Assembly: GCA_029862085.1 (NCBI GenBank)
Contig: JAOTXZ010000004.1
Coordinates: 1-64,000 of the forward strand
DNA from: Candidatus Nitrosopumilus sp.
Lineage (GTDB): Archaea > Thermoproteota > Nitrososphaeria > Nitrososphaerales > Nitrosopumilaceae
Reading direction: 5' to 3'
Length of the DNA: 64,000 nt
Shown: positions 52,092 to 60,897 of the stretch, piece after piece
How the letters are laid out: the number at the start of each line of letters is the position of its first letter
How positions within the stretch are numbered: the first letter of the stretch is position 1
Position numbers and translations under genes: made by a program
Notes under the pieces: generated by a model
The model's database searches: none
Told to the model about the DNA's origin: nothing
What the model saw: only the letters and a program-made list of their open reading frames with translations

Positions 52092-52502
52092 CTAGTATTC
52101 TATCATTCTAGGGAGAGTTTTTGCCTCTTCTACCCAAGCGGTTACTTGGTCACTTGTAGGGGTTTTTCGAACCAGTTTTTTCTCTTCGTTTACCTCTTGC
52201 ATTTTTTTTTGCAAGTTCTCGGCGTTTCTAGTAGCGAGTTCAACTACTGTATCAACTCCTGCTGCTTCAAGAAGGTCAGAGTATTCTTCGCCAACACCCT
52301 TTATTCTAATTAAATCACATAGGTTTATCCACTCCATAATTAATTTGGAGGAAATACCAGTTTTTTCTGCCAAGTCTTTTCGTCCTTGTGGTGTTTTTCC
52401 GTGCTCTAACAATTCATCGGAATTATGCATTCCAGCTGATTCTAGTTTTTCTGCATAGGTTGGTCCTATGCCTTCTATTTCTATAATTTTTAAAGTCGTC
52501 AT
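52092..52502 (-). CDS. DUF4332-type helix-hairpin-helix protein
   Basis: 136 residues from ATG 52502; an upstream Met at 52523 is less likely. Two HhH units: IEIEGIGPTYAEKLESAG and IRIKGVGEEYSDLLEAAG, the DUF4332 pattern. HhH motifs usually bind DNA or serve in protein contacts. No catalytic residues. Promoter TATA-like TTTATAG at 52533-52539. Confidence 0.8.
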   Translation of the reverse strand: MTTLKIIEIEGIGPTYAEKLESAGMHNSDELLEHGKTPQGRKDLAEKTGISSKLIMEWINLCDLIRIKGVGEEYSDLLEAAGVDTVVELATRNAENLQKKMQEVNEEKKLVRKTPTSDQVTAWVEEAKTLPRMIEY

Positions 52503-52588
52503 TTTGTTCTTAATTTTATTCAAATTGGACCTCTATAAATTATTTTTTGGGAATTTCTGAGTTTCCTATAATTCGAACCAAGGATTAG

Positions 52589-53437
52589 TTAGTTTTTTTC
52601 TAAAGCCATACAGATATCCCATGGGCTTATCACTCGGTCATCGTGAATAATAAGAGGTTGAGACATGCTGTACATTATTTTTGAAACATCTGAGAGATTC
52701 AAATCCTCAGAAATCATTTTTGCATCTTCCAGAGTAACTACATTTACTGGGATTTCTAAAAAATTATCCCGTCCTAGTAGAAAATTAAATTTTTCAATTG
52801 TTTCAATTATTATGCGGTCGTTGATAAATTGATTCGTTCCTTCAAGTAGTATTTTCCTAGTTTTATTTTCCAACATTAATTTCATTACATCTCCAAATTT
52901 GGCTTCATTATCAATGGTTACAATTTTCTTTTTAGGGATTTCAGATATGTGAAAATCAAAATCATTGTTCATTCCAATCTCAAGTAACTTTTTTACGGAA
53001 ATCACAGAATAGTCATCATTTCCAACATTAATTACTGCAAATGCTCTTCCTACTTTTTTCCACATGGCGATTAGTTCTTTGAGACTTGAATCAGATGTAA
53101 CCACATTAAGTCTAGTATCAGTTATTTCTTCGACAAATTTCATCTCGAAAAAATCTGAAGTTGGGTTTTTGAACACACCTTGAATTATTTCTCTTCCCCC
53201 AATTACTCCTATTGGTTTAGTATCATCACGAACTACCACAGAGTCTGTAAATGACTCTAGGTACTGAACAAGCATTCCAGCTACGACTCTAACTTTAGCA
53301 TTTTTTCTAACATTTACACAGGGAGTTGAGGTAAGTGAATTTTCCAACAGCTCGCTAAGGGGGCGATTAGAAATGTTTGAACTTGGATTTGACAAGATTA
53401 TCGATTTGAGTTTAGGATCAATGTATTTGAAATACAA
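52589..53437 (-). CDS. CBS-domain protein
   Basis: 282 residues. Two to four CBS-type betaalphabetabetaalpha units: VRVVAGMLVQYLES...PIGVIGGREIIQGV (residues ~48-90), SSLKELIAMWKKVGRAFAVI, and AKFGDVMKLMLENKTRKILLE. CBS pairs bind adenosyl ligands and sense energy charge. No effector domain. The start is TTG at 53437. It is divergent from the HD gene 65 bases away, and the two may act together. Confidence 0.72.
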   Translation of the reverse strand: MYFKYIDPKLKSIILSNPSSNISNRPLSELLENSLTSTPCVNVRKNAKVRVVAGMLVQYLESFTDSVVVRDDTKPIGVIGGREIIQGVFKNPTSDFFEMKFVEEITDTRLNVVTSDSSLKELIAMWKKVGRAFAVINVGNDDYSVISVKKLLEIGMNNDFDFHISEIPKKKIVTIDNEAKFGDVMKLMLENKTRKILLEGTNQFINDRIIIETIEKFNFLLGRDNFLEIPVNVVTLEDAKMISEDLNLSDVSKIMYSMSQPLIIHDDRVISPWDICMALEKN

Positions 53438-53502
53438 TTACAAAAATCAATCCTGAAAATCATTATTACTTAATAAGCACCTTGATTTAAAAGTCTAGCA
53501 AG

Positions 53503-54840
53503 ATGGTAGATATACCAAATCATCCCCTAAAAAACAAGATTCAAGAATTACTAGTATCAAATGATATTGAAAAAACCGCAATTTATAACAAAATGCTAAA
53601 TTATACTATTGAGATATTTGAGACTCAGGGACTTGGAAGGGATTATTATGGATATCACAATATTGATCATGAATTAGAGGTAACCTATGTTACAATGTTA
53701 GCTGCAACATGGGAGAAAAAAATACAAAAATTCAATCATAGTGACATTGAATATCTTTTCACTGCTGCCTTGTTTCATGACTTTGATCCACAAAAATCAG
53801 TAGACAGACCACACGAAGAAAGTGTAATCCAATTTATCTCACTCGATAAAGAATTAAAAAAATTAATCGATGAGGCCGGACTCGATATGGATATTATAAT
53901 GGCTTTAATTTTAAGAACATCATATCCGTGGACAGGAGAATTTAAGACAAAACCGGAAAAACAAATGCAAGAATGTTTTAATCGCTCAGAAATCACAAAA
54001 AACAAACCTGAGCTGCAATCCCATTATGGGGAATTAGGGTGGTTTTTGTCTGTTGCAGACAGAATTGGGGGATATGCAGTAGGAGATTTTTCCGAGGCCA
54101 TGGAAAAAGCCAAAAAGAACGCTCATGCCTTTGCTTGGCATCAATCCGCTATAGTGAGAATGTCAGTTAACTATTTTGAAACTCTCCTAAACAAAGAGGC
54201 CCCTATGTGCCGACGAGTACTGCATGCATTACCACCTGAAATGAGAAAAAATTTTATGGATACAGTCCTTTCTTTTATGAATCTCCGTCAGGAAGAAATT
54301 CGCATTGAATCCAAATTTGAGTACGAAAATCAAAAATTTCAAGCAAAGTCCGATTCAATAGAGGAAAGAAAAACTGATGACTACATTAATTCTTTAACAT
54401 TAATTTACAAAGAATTACCCCAGCCATTACAGTTACAAAAATTTGGGTTTGCGAAATCTATCTTAGATCCTAGCACTATTGTTACTACTTTGAGATTAAG
54501 TGACAACGATAATACTATTGTGGGTTATGCAAAAGGAGGACCTCTTGAGAACTATGAATTGTATGCAGGAGTTGAGGATGAAAATTTTGGGGAAAAAAAT
54601 ACAATATTTTTAGAGCCAATTGCAATGAAGATGGGTTATTGGGGTCTTGGTGGAGGAACTCGCCTCAGAAAGACATTCTCGTTGATGGCAAATTCCAAAA
54701 GATATCGTTATCTGACAAGTTTTGCATTGCGGGATTTAATTCAGAAAAAAATGGGTTCTGAAAATGTCGAATTTGTTACGATGATTGATCCCGAACACTG
54801 GGATTATTACAGAGTTGATCTTTTAGCTGGAATCGTGTAA
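53503..54840 (+). CDS. HD-domain protein with GNAT-like C-terminus
   Basis: 445 residues. Residues ~45-235 hold an HD domain: HNIDHELEVTYV, then ALFHDFDPQKSVDRPHEES (metal His/Asp), and later SVADRIGGYAVGD. Residues ~290-445 (NTIVGYAKGGPLENYELYAG, FLEPIAMKMGYWGLGGGTRLRK, VTMIDPEHWDYYRVD) could be a degenerate acyltransferase-like domain. HD enzymes hydrolyse phosphate esters of nucleotides; the substrate is unknown. It is divergent from the CBS gene. Confidence 0.7.
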   Translation: MVDIPNHPLKNKIQELLVSNDIEKTAIYNKMLNYTIEIFETQGLGRDYYGYHNIDHELEVTYVTMLAATWEKKIQKFNHSDIEYLFTAALFHDFDPQKSVDRPHEESVIQFISLDKELKKLIDEAGLDMDIIMALILRTSYPWTGEFKTKPEKQMQECFNRSEITKNKPELQSHYGELGWFLSVADRIGGYAVGDFSEAMEKAKKNAHAFAWHQSAIVRMSVNYFETLLNKEAPMCRRVLHALPPEMRKNFMDTVLSFMNLRQEEIRIESKFEYENQKFQAKSDSIEERKTDDYINSLTLIYKELPQPLQLQKFGFAKSILDPSTIVTTLRLSDNDNTIVGYAKGGPLENYELYAGVEDENFGEKNTIFLEPIAMKMGYWGLGGGTRLRKTFSLMANSKRYRYLTSFALRDLIQKKMGSENVEFVTMIDPEHWDYYRVDLLAGIV

Positions 54841-54945
54841 TCTCAAAAAAGAATCTTGAAATTATTAATTAATCCTAGAAATTTGCTTTTATCCAAAAAG
54901 AATGGATTTATTTGAATCGCCTAGTGCTACCTAATTTTTTAGCAG

Positions 54946-55050
54946 TTATTGCAAGAATAAATTTCCCAAGTGAATATAGCCGCAGTCTTGAGAACAAAAA
55001 CTAGAGTTTTTTGGAACCACATCATCTCCACAGTTGATACATTTTGACAT
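54946..55050 (-). CDS. 34-aa zinc-ribbon-like microprotein
   Basis: ATG 55050, TAA 54946-54948. CINC at residues 4-7 and CSQDC at residues 19-23 reproduce the CxxC...CxxxC layout of the 17083 microprotein. A TATA-like CTTATTAAC at 55072-55080 is about 25 bases upstream. Function unknown. Confidence 0.55.
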   Translation of the reverse strand: MSKCINCGDDVVPKNSSFCSQDCGYIHLGNLFLQ

Positions 55051-55137
55051 GTTAAATTCATCATTTTTTTGTTAATAAGGAGATGTAAGTCCGGATTGTG
55101 ACAAGGACTTTGTTCAATCATGTATTTGGAAATTAAA

Positions 55138-55595
55138 TTAACAAACTATCATAACTGGACATTTTGCATTTTCTGAAACCCTCCTACTCACACTCCCTAA
55201 TGCCTTTAATTTTCCAAATCCACTTAGACCCTCACTTCCTAAAAAATGAGATCTATGTTATTTGCCTTGGCATAATCAAGAATAGCCTCATCAGGATTAC
55301 CTTTCATTGCATGGTGATGTACTCCGATTTTTTCTTTTTCATAGTTTTTTGCAAGTTTACTTGTAATTTTTTTAGCAATTATTACTTCAGATTTAATGAA
55401 TTTTTGTACTGTATCTTTTACCGTGTAATCATCCTCTAATTCTGCGAGTAACACTCCATGAAGATATTCATGTTCATCAATCACTGTCAATAGATACATA
55501 GTCGCATCAAATTTGCTAGCCATCTCCTTTGCATAGAATATTGCTTTTTTAGAATATTTAGAACCATCATAAGGAACCAAAATACTCTTTATCAT
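55138..55595 (-). pseudogene. Universal stress protein, frameshifted in an A/T homopolymer
   Basis: The N-terminal part (start ATG 55595; IKSILVPYDGSKYSKKAI) is normal USP and ends prematurely at 55239. Just after NNIDLI the minus strand reads ATTTTTTAG. If a seventh T is supplied at the A6 run 55241-55246, the frame continues GSEGLSGFGKLKALGSVSRR, then ...NAKCPVMIVC and a stop at 55138-55140, restoring the ATP-binding C-terminus. So this is one gene with a one-base deletion. It may be a sequencing error, a real decay, or slippage-dependent expression. Confidence 0.8.
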
Positions 55596-55646
55596 AAACA
55601 AAAATATACGATCTTTTTATTTTTAGGTTTCTTGTAAAACCAAACT

Positions 55647-55868
55647 CTAGAATTCCTGTCTAGCTTTTTTCATCAACAATAATCTCCGTTTTAATTTTGT
55701 TCCTCGTGGTTTAGTTCTTAATAAATATCCACAGCAAGGACACCAAAGTCCTTCCCATTTTATGTAAATTTCACACCGGTTACATCGTTTTTGGCCTTGT
55801 TCGTAACGTCCTCCCTCTCGAGAATTGCTAGTTGCCCTGTAATTCTTACAAGAACCATTACATTGCAT
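55647..55868 (-). CDS. 73-aa zinc-ribbon protein
   Basis: Two Cys pairs, CNGSC near the N-terminus, then CNRCE and CPCCG in the middle, and a very basic C-terminus (RGTKLKRRLLLMKKAR). It looks nucleic-acid associated. Proteins of the CxxCE...WxGxxCPCCG type recur in this lineage. Function unknown. Confidence 0.7.
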   Translation of the reverse strand: MQCNGSCKNYRATSNSREGGRYEQGQKRCNRCEIYIKWEGLWCPCCGYLLRTKPRGTKLKRRLLLMKKARQEF

Positions 55869-56040
55869 AATGTTCTTGTTGAAAATAACTTATAGAATAA
55901 ATTTTTCATAAATTTGCGAATAGAAACTGTAATTTTTTAAATTTTAATTATTCAACTGGTAGATCTCAAAATACATACTATTTTGGGAATAAATAAAAAA
56001 TTAAGTTAATGTTTAAATAAGGAAATCTTATAATCATAAT

Positions 56041-56187
56041 ATGAGCAAAAGGATTACCATAATGCTTGATAATGATTTAGACAAAAAAATGAGAGTATTA
56101 CAGGCAAAAATGATTCAGAATTCATCAAGTTCAGTTAGCTTTTCAAGTGTCCTAAATCAGGTACTAAGAGAAAGTCTCAAAAAATAG
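56041..56187 (+). CDS. 48-aa ribbon-helix-helix DNA-binding protein
   Basis: ATG 56041, TAG 56185-56187. The N-terminal strand KRITIMLD is followed by two helices (LDKKMRVLQAKMI and SFSSVLNQVLRESL), the CopG/MetJ-like RHH layout, so it probably binds DNA as a dimer. TATA-like GTTTAAATAA (56011-56020) is centred 25 bases upstream. No antitoxin-type partner is next to it. Confidence 0.72.
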   Translation: MSKRITIMLDNDLDKKMRVLQAKMIQNSSSSVSFSSVLNQVLRESLKK

Positions 56188-56278
56188 AAAAAAAATGATA
56201 AATGATTTTTAGAAACATTTCTTTAATCAAAAAATATTCTGGTATTTGTTACAAATCAAGGTGAAAATTTTGGGTATT

Positions 56279-56353
56279 CTACAACATCAATTGGATTCCA
56301 ATTGCTAAAGTGATTAAGACAAAAACGGTTGCAATCATTTTGTTTTCATTCAT
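56279..56353 (-). CDS. 24-aa single-helix membrane microprotein candidate
   Basis: ATG 56353, TAG 56279-56281, encoding MNENKMIATVFVLITLAIGI then QLML: a short polar head and one transmembrane helix. A TATA-like TTTATATC-type run (56371-56384) is centred 25 bases upstream, and a GGAG lies just before the ATG. The rest of the gap 56188-56481 is empty. Confidence 0.42.
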   Translation of the reverse strand: MNENKMIATVFVLITLAIGIQLML

Positions 56354-56481
56354 ATCGCTCCGATTTTTGATATAGATATAAAATTTTGGTTTTATTCACG
56401 AATAGATTATTCAATTCCTTCGTAGAAAAAATTTTTCCGTAATTCAGAGATTTTATTTAAAACGAGAAATAATCTAAAGAT

Positions 56482-56958
56482 ATGTTTTCTAAAGATAGAA
56501 AATTAATAATTATCGCAATTATTGTAGGTGTTTTTGGATTGGCTTCAATGATAGGATTTATTGGACAGGGAAATGTACGACATGTAGAAATTTTTTGGCA
56601 GGAAAAAGTTGAACAGACAGTATCTTTTGAAGATGTCAATGGACAGGTTCATCTTCAAGGAACCTTAGGAGTCATCGGAGATCCGAATCCTCATTTAATT
56701 AGCAGGACAAGTTTTGCCTACATTCTAACTGTAATAAATAATGGCGATAAACATCATCGACTTTACATTGAAGGATTAGAAATTCAAACCAATCTTTTAG
56801 AGCCAGGAGAGCAGGACGTTATTACAATTTATCCAAACGAGGAAGGCATCTACAAATATTATGATAAACGTGAAAGACTAGAACCTTTGGGAATTCTTGA
56901 AATAAGAACTGTTGTTCCAAGTGATGAATTTACGGGGTTTTGGAGAGATTTGATTTAA
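56482..56958 (+). CDS. Membrane-anchored, cupredoxin-like protein without clear copper ligands
   Basis: 158 residues. One N-terminal helix (residues 9-28) then a beta-rich domain: TVINNGDKHHRLYIEGL, LLEPGEQDVITIYPNEEGIYKYYD. The order resembles Cox2/nitrosocyanin-type cupredoxins, but the Cys and Met ligand positions appear as Tyr or are absent, so copper binding is doubtful. Thaumarchaea encode many cupredoxins, which makes the family plausible but does not prove it. Confidence 0.55.
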   Translation: MFSKDRKLIIIAIIVGVFGLASMIGFIGQGNVRHVEIFWQEKVEQTVSFEDVNGQVHLQGTLGVIGDPNPHLISRTSFAYILTVINNGDKHHRLYIEGLEIQTNLLEPGEQDVITIYPNEEGIYKYYDKRERLEPLGILEIRTVVPSDEFTGFWRDLI

Positions 56959-57065
56959 TGTTTTGACAAAAATTTCATATTTATCAATAGAGTTTGAAAA
57001 AAAATAAAAAATTGACTAATTTAAGAAAATAAAAATAAGCTCTTAAATTAACAAAAACTTCTCAT

Positions 57066-57257
57066 CTATTCTGATTTTTTTACTTTTTGTGCAGCTGGTC
57101 CTTTCTTACCTTCGCCTACTTCGAAATCGACTTTATCGCCTTCATTGATGAATCCTTCAACATCTGTTTTGTGAACAAACAGATCATCGCCAGATTCTCT
57201 TTCGATAAAACCAAAGCCTTTAGTTCGGTTGAACCACTTTACTGTGCCTTGTTCCAT
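57066..57257 (-). CDS. Cold-shock domain protein
   Basis: 63 residues, full [19 protein letters not shown] (RNP1) and [10 protein letters not shown] (RNP2) are intact. It binds single-stranded RNA/DNA. Bacterial-type CSPs are widespread in mesophilic thaumarchaea. Independent gene. Confidence 0.93.
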   Translation of the reverse strand: MEQGTVKWFNRTKGFGFIERESGDDLFVHKTDVEGFINEGDKVDFEVGEGKKGPAAQKVKKSE

Positions 57258-57362
57258 TTGATCTACTGAAAAAAGACTCCGTATATTAAGATAAGTATAA
57301 AATTTGAGCAGACTATAATGTCAATCTATTTTTAGAAAAATCTAATTTGATTTTGAGTGGAT

Positions 57363-57674
57363 TTAGAAATCTTTTGGAATATGACCATTTTGTTTTAGCC
57401 AATCTACCTGTGGCAAGGTAAATCTCCAGACAATATCTCCCCTCTCGGATTCTTTAAAATCCCAAGGAGCAATAATTACAATATCATTATCCCGAATCCA
57501 AACTCGTCTCTTTAGTTTTCCCCTAATTCTTCCTCGTCTAGTAATGCCGTCAGTACATTTTATCATTACATTTTCCCCTCCGAGCATTTTTAGTACCCTT
57601 CCAAAGAGTTCCCCTTCTTCAGGGATACGAATTTCTTTTAGTGCACTCTCATTTTTTACTTGACGCTTTCCCAT
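57363..57674 (-). CDS. Translation initiation factor aIF1A
   Basis: 103 residues from ATG 57674 (MGKRQVKNESALKEIR). OB-fold core with GRVLKMLGGENVMIKCTDG, RGRIRGKLKRRVWI and DIVIIAPWDF. An upstream ATG at 57698 would add eight residues; a TATA-like TTATATGG about 25 bases before 57674 favours the shorter form. It binds the 30S A site during start selection. Confidence 0.93.
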   Translation of the reverse strand: MGKRQVKNESALKEIRIPEEGELFGRVLKMLGGENVMIKCTDGITRRGRIRGKLKRRVWIRDNDIVIIAPWDFKESERGDIVWRFTLPQVDWLKQNGHIPKDF

Positions 57675-57783
57675 ACTATGAATAATTATTTTAACCATAT
57701 AACTGTGGGGTTTTATGTCAATTCAAAAAATTTCATAAAACAACAATAAAATCAATTTTATGTAAAGAGAGGTAAAACAATTC

Positions 57784-58353
57784 ATGGAGTTTAGATGCAT
57801 TCAAGAGTGTTCACAATGCTGCATCGAACGAGAATACTATCCCAGAAAAAAATATGGAAAAATCGGTGTCTTAATACTGCCAGAAGAAAAAGAGAAAATA
57901 AAAAATTTGGCAAAAAAATATGAGTTAAAAGTTTTAATTTTACCTAGAATCGGAATATCCAAAGAAAAAGATTCCACATCGATAGAAATTTTAGCATATC
58001 AAATGATGGGAATAGAAAAAAATGGCAACACCTGTCCATTTCTGGACACAAAGTCTACAAAAAGATCTCCCCATGGAGGATTTCCATGTAAAATTTATGA
58101 TGATAGACCACTGGCATGTAGGGCATATCCACTAATCGAATCAGAACCTATAACTCTTGATCAAAAATGTAAATTTTGTAAAGAGTATAAAACCGCAGAT
58201 GATAATCTAAATTCTGAAATAGAATCATTGTTAAAAATTAAAAACAAAATGAATGTAGATACTCCCTTTGTATGGAGATATGCAACAGGAGTTGGTGAAA
58301 TCGAAGATGAATCTCAAATTAGAAAAGGCTGGATTTTAGAGGAACAAAATTGA
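57784..58353 (+). CDS. YkgJ-family Cys-cluster protein
   Basis: 189 residues. CSQCCIE near residue 9, CPFLD near residue 86, CKIYDDRPLACRAYP near residues 105-119 and CKFCKEY near residue 136 give the typical Cys cluster, which binds Zn or an Fe-S centre. The molecular role of the family is unclear. It is tail-to-tail with the alcohol dehydrogenase gene. Confidence 0.8.
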   Translation: MEFRCIQECSQCCIEREYYPRKKYGKIGVLILPEEKEKIKNLAKKYELKVLILPRIGISKEKDSTSIEILAYQMMGIEKNGNTCPFLDTKSTKRSPHGGFPCKIYDDRPLACRAYPLIESEPITLDQKCKFCKEYKTADDNLNSEIESLLKIKNKMNVDTPFVWRYATGVGEIEDESQIRKGWILEEQN

Positions 58354-58354
58354 A

Positions 58355-59431
58355 TTAAGGATTGATAACAGCTCGTCCAATAATTTTTCGTGCTTTAAGA
58401 TCTTCCAAGGCAGTATTTGCCTCATCTAGAGCATATCGTTTTGAAATAACTGGTTTGATTACACCTTTTTTTGCTAACTCTATCAATTCAACCATATCCT
58501 TATAGTTACCAGTATACGCTCCCTGAATAGTAATTGATTTGAGTGGAATTGTTACAAGGGATAATTCTATAGAGCCACCAAAAAGTCCAACTAGCACCAA
58601 GTTTCCTCTTTTTCGTAAAACCGCAAGTGCTGTTTTTACCGTTTGAGGAGCATTTACAAAATCAATAACGCTGTCAGGTCCTTTTCCGTTAGAAATTGAA
58701 ATTATTTTTTCAGAGGGAGTTCCACCTCCAGATGAAATTGATCCCGTTACATTTGTATTTACGACAAAATCTGCACCCATCTTTTTTGCAGTATCAAATT
58801 TTTTGTCGTCGTTATCAATGCAGATAATTTTGGCTTGAGATATTGCTTTTGCAATTTGGATTGCCATCAACCCTAATCCTCCAGCCCCAATTATCAATAA
58901 ATATTCAGGAGAATTTACAATTGCTTTTTTGACAGCATTGTATGCAGTTAGTCCTGAACAAGCAAGTGAAGTTGCAGAGTCCAGGTTAACACCATCAAGT
59001 TTTGCCAAATATTTGGAATTGGGAACTAAGGCATAATCAGAATAACCGCCATCTTGAAAGACGCCCATTGATCTAGGAGCATCACATAGATTTTCGTTTT
59101 CGGCTCTACATGCAGGACATTCTCCACAACCTATCCATGGAAAAACTAGTACTTCATCCCCAGTAGAAACTCCAGAAACACCATCACCTACTTCTTCAAC
59201 GGTTCCAGCAATCTCATGTCCCGGGGTTACGGGATATTTTACACCTCTATCAGTTACTTTCATGAATTGGCCATCACCTAGATCATACCCGCCTTCCCAC
59301 AGATGCAAATCACTATGACACACCCCCACGGATTTTACCTTAACTACAACTTGTTTTCCCTGAGGTTTTGGGGTTTCAGATTCAGAAACTGCAAGTGGCT
59401 CATTAGGACCTAGGATTCTAGCAGATTTCAT
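58355..59431 (-). CDS. Zinc-containing alcohol dehydrogenase (MDR family)
   Basis: 358 residues from ATG 59431. Zn ligands: VGVCHSDLH (catalytic Cys), GHEIAG (His-Glu), and four structural Cys in CGECPACRAENENLC. The Rossmann fold has IIGAGGLGLMAIQIAK near residue 190. The frame is open 57 codons further up, but that part overlaps the scpA start and lacks homology; TATA-like CTTATATTG at 59450-59459 supports 59431. NAD(P) preference and substrate not determined. Confidence 0.88.
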   Translation of the reverse strand: MKSARILGPNEPLAVSESETPKPQGKQVVVKVKSVGVCHSDLHLWEGGYDLGDGQFMKVTDRGVKYPVTPGHEIAGTVEEVGDGVSGVSTGDEVLVFPWIGCGECPACRAENENLCDAPRSMGVFQDGGYSDYALVPNSKYLAKLDGVNLDSATSLACSGLTAYNAVKKAIVNSPEYLLIIGAGGLGLMAIQIAKAISQAKIICIDNDDKKFDTAKKMGADFVVNTNVTGSISSGGGTPSEKIISISNGKGPDSVIDFVNAPQTVKTALAVLRKRGNLVLVGLFGGSIELSLVTIPLKSITIQGAYTGNYKDMVELIELAKKGVIKPVISKRYALDEANTALEDLKARKIIGRAVINP

Positions 59432-59525
59432 AGGGTGATTTTCTGACTTGACAATATAAGAGTTGACTGGAAATGAGAAAAAAATAGAGCGCCTAGATAT
59501 TATGGAATAAAAAGACAAAACATCT

Positions 59526-60203
59526 GTGAGTGAGGAAGGAAAGCCAACTAGTATTTCACAAGAACCAGTCAGCATTCTTTTTAATCCAAATTCAGTTGTC
59601 AAAAAAGATGTTTGGGAGATAGATCTTATAGAAATTCTAAATCTACTAATTAGAATTCTAGAAAAAGCGGAGAAAAAAGACCTCCGAGTTGCGGGAATGG
59701 CAGCATTATCATCATCGTTAATTTACCGAATGAAAGTAGAAAGTATTTTTGCATTACAAAGAGCTGCCATGGAGAAAAAACCTATTCGTCAAAGGACAGA
59801 TATAGATATTGAATTAATTGATATACCCTACCGTCATGAATCCACCTACCCCGTATCCTTAGATGATCTGTTAGGTTTACTTCAGAATCTAATTGGCTCA
59901 ATAGCAAATCCCCAATCGAGAAGAAGTAAACAGCTAGACATCGAACCAATTGAACCTCCTGATTTTCAAGAATATTTTATTTCGCTTGAGAATATTATTG
60001 GAAAATATGAAGATCTAATACTTCGAAAGATTTCAAACCAAGGATTTGGAATGCTTCAAAACATTATTTCAGATTTGGACACTATCGATTCCATACGATG
60101 TTTCTTTGCAATTTTGTTTTTAGCAAGAGATGAAAAATTAGACATTGAACAAATCGGAGAGGATATCAAAATCACAATAATAAACCAAAATTCAACAAAA
60201 TGA
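59526..60203 (+). CDS. scpA: Segregation and condensation protein A
   Basis: 225 residues. N-terminal helices binding the SMC neck (WEIDLIEILNLLIRILEKAEKKDLRVAGMAAL), a variable linker, and a C-terminal winged helix (DSIRCFFAILFLARDEKLDIEQ...IKITI). It is the kleisin of the SMC-ScpAB condensin. GTG start at 59526. scpB follows after 54 bases. No smc gene is in the window. Confidence 0.88.
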   Translation: MSEEGKPTSISQEPVSILFNPNSVVKKDVWEIDLIEILNLLIRILEKAEKKDLRVAGMAALSSSLIYRMKVESIFALQRAAMEKKPIRQRTDIDIELIDIPYRHESTYPVSLDDLLGLLQNLIGSIANPQSRRSKQLDIEPIEPPDFQEYFISLENIIGKYEDLILRKISNQGFGMLQNIISDLDTIDSIRCFFAILFLARDEKLDIEQIGEDIKITIINQNSTK

Positions 60204-60257
60204 TCAAAAATGAAGGATAAATTTCTTAAAGTATACTTGAAAATGGATATGAGATAA

Positions 60258-60833
60258 TTGGTAAAAATAGAAGATGAAAATGAGGCAACGGCTCGAATTG
60301 AAGCTGCATTATACTCTGCTGGAAGACCTCTTAAAATTGAAGAATTAATTAGGGCCTCAGGCACAGAATCGCGAACAAAAACAAACAATATTCTCAATAA
60401 TTTAATGAAAAAATCAAAATCAGCCTTCAAAGCAATAGAAATCGTAACCCTTCCAGATGGCTCATATGTTTTTCAATTAAAACCAGAATACAGTGCTACT
60501 GTCAAAAAATATGCATCAAAACCTGTTTTGCCAAAAGCAACACTAAAGACTTTATCATACATTGCATACATGCAACCCATTTCATCAAAACAATTATTGG
60601 AAACGAGAGGTTCTGGAGTTTATTCTCACCTTAAAGAATTGAAACAGTTAGATTTTATCCATCATCAAAATGTTGGAAGATTGAGAATTTTCACTACCAC
60701 CGACAAATTCCAAAAATATTTCGGAATACATGGAGATGTAGAAAATCTCAAACAAAAACTATTTTCAAAAATTCGCAAGACTGCACAAACCAAATCAAAT
60801 CCTGAATCACAGGTTATTCAAGAACTTGTCTAG
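60258..60833 (+). CDS. scpB: Segregation and condensation protein B
   Basis: 191 residues, two tandem winged helices: ARIEAALYSAGRPLKIEELIR at the start and LKTLSYIAYMQPISSKQLLETRGSGVYSHLKEL in the second. It dimerises on the ScpA kleisin. TTG start at 60258 with TATA-like AAGTATACTTG at 60229-60239, so scpB has its own promoter despite the short gap from scpA. Confidence 0.88.
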   Translation: MVKIEDENEATARIEAALYSAGRPLKIEELIRASGTESRTKTNNILNNLMKKSKSAFKAIEIVTLPDGSYVFQLKPEYSATVKKYASKPVLPKATLKTLSYIAYMQPISSKQLLETRGSGVYSHLKELKQLDFIHHQNVGRLRIFTTTDKFQKYFGIHGDVENLKQKLFSKIRKTAQTKSNPESQVIQELV

Positions 60834-60897
60834 GAAATTTTGTTTTATGGCCAAAATGTTGCGTTTTGTATAAATTAGAGTAATTTCAAGATTTTCC

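Noticed and set aside
54939-55121. 60-codon minus-strand frame overlapping the 34-aa microprotein
   Set aside because: It is out of frame with the Cys-patterned gene at 54946-55050, which has the better promoter spacing.
59432-59602. 57-codon N-terminal extension of the alcohol dehydrogenase
   Set aside because: It overlaps the scpA start, has no homology and lies upstream of a well-placed TATA box.
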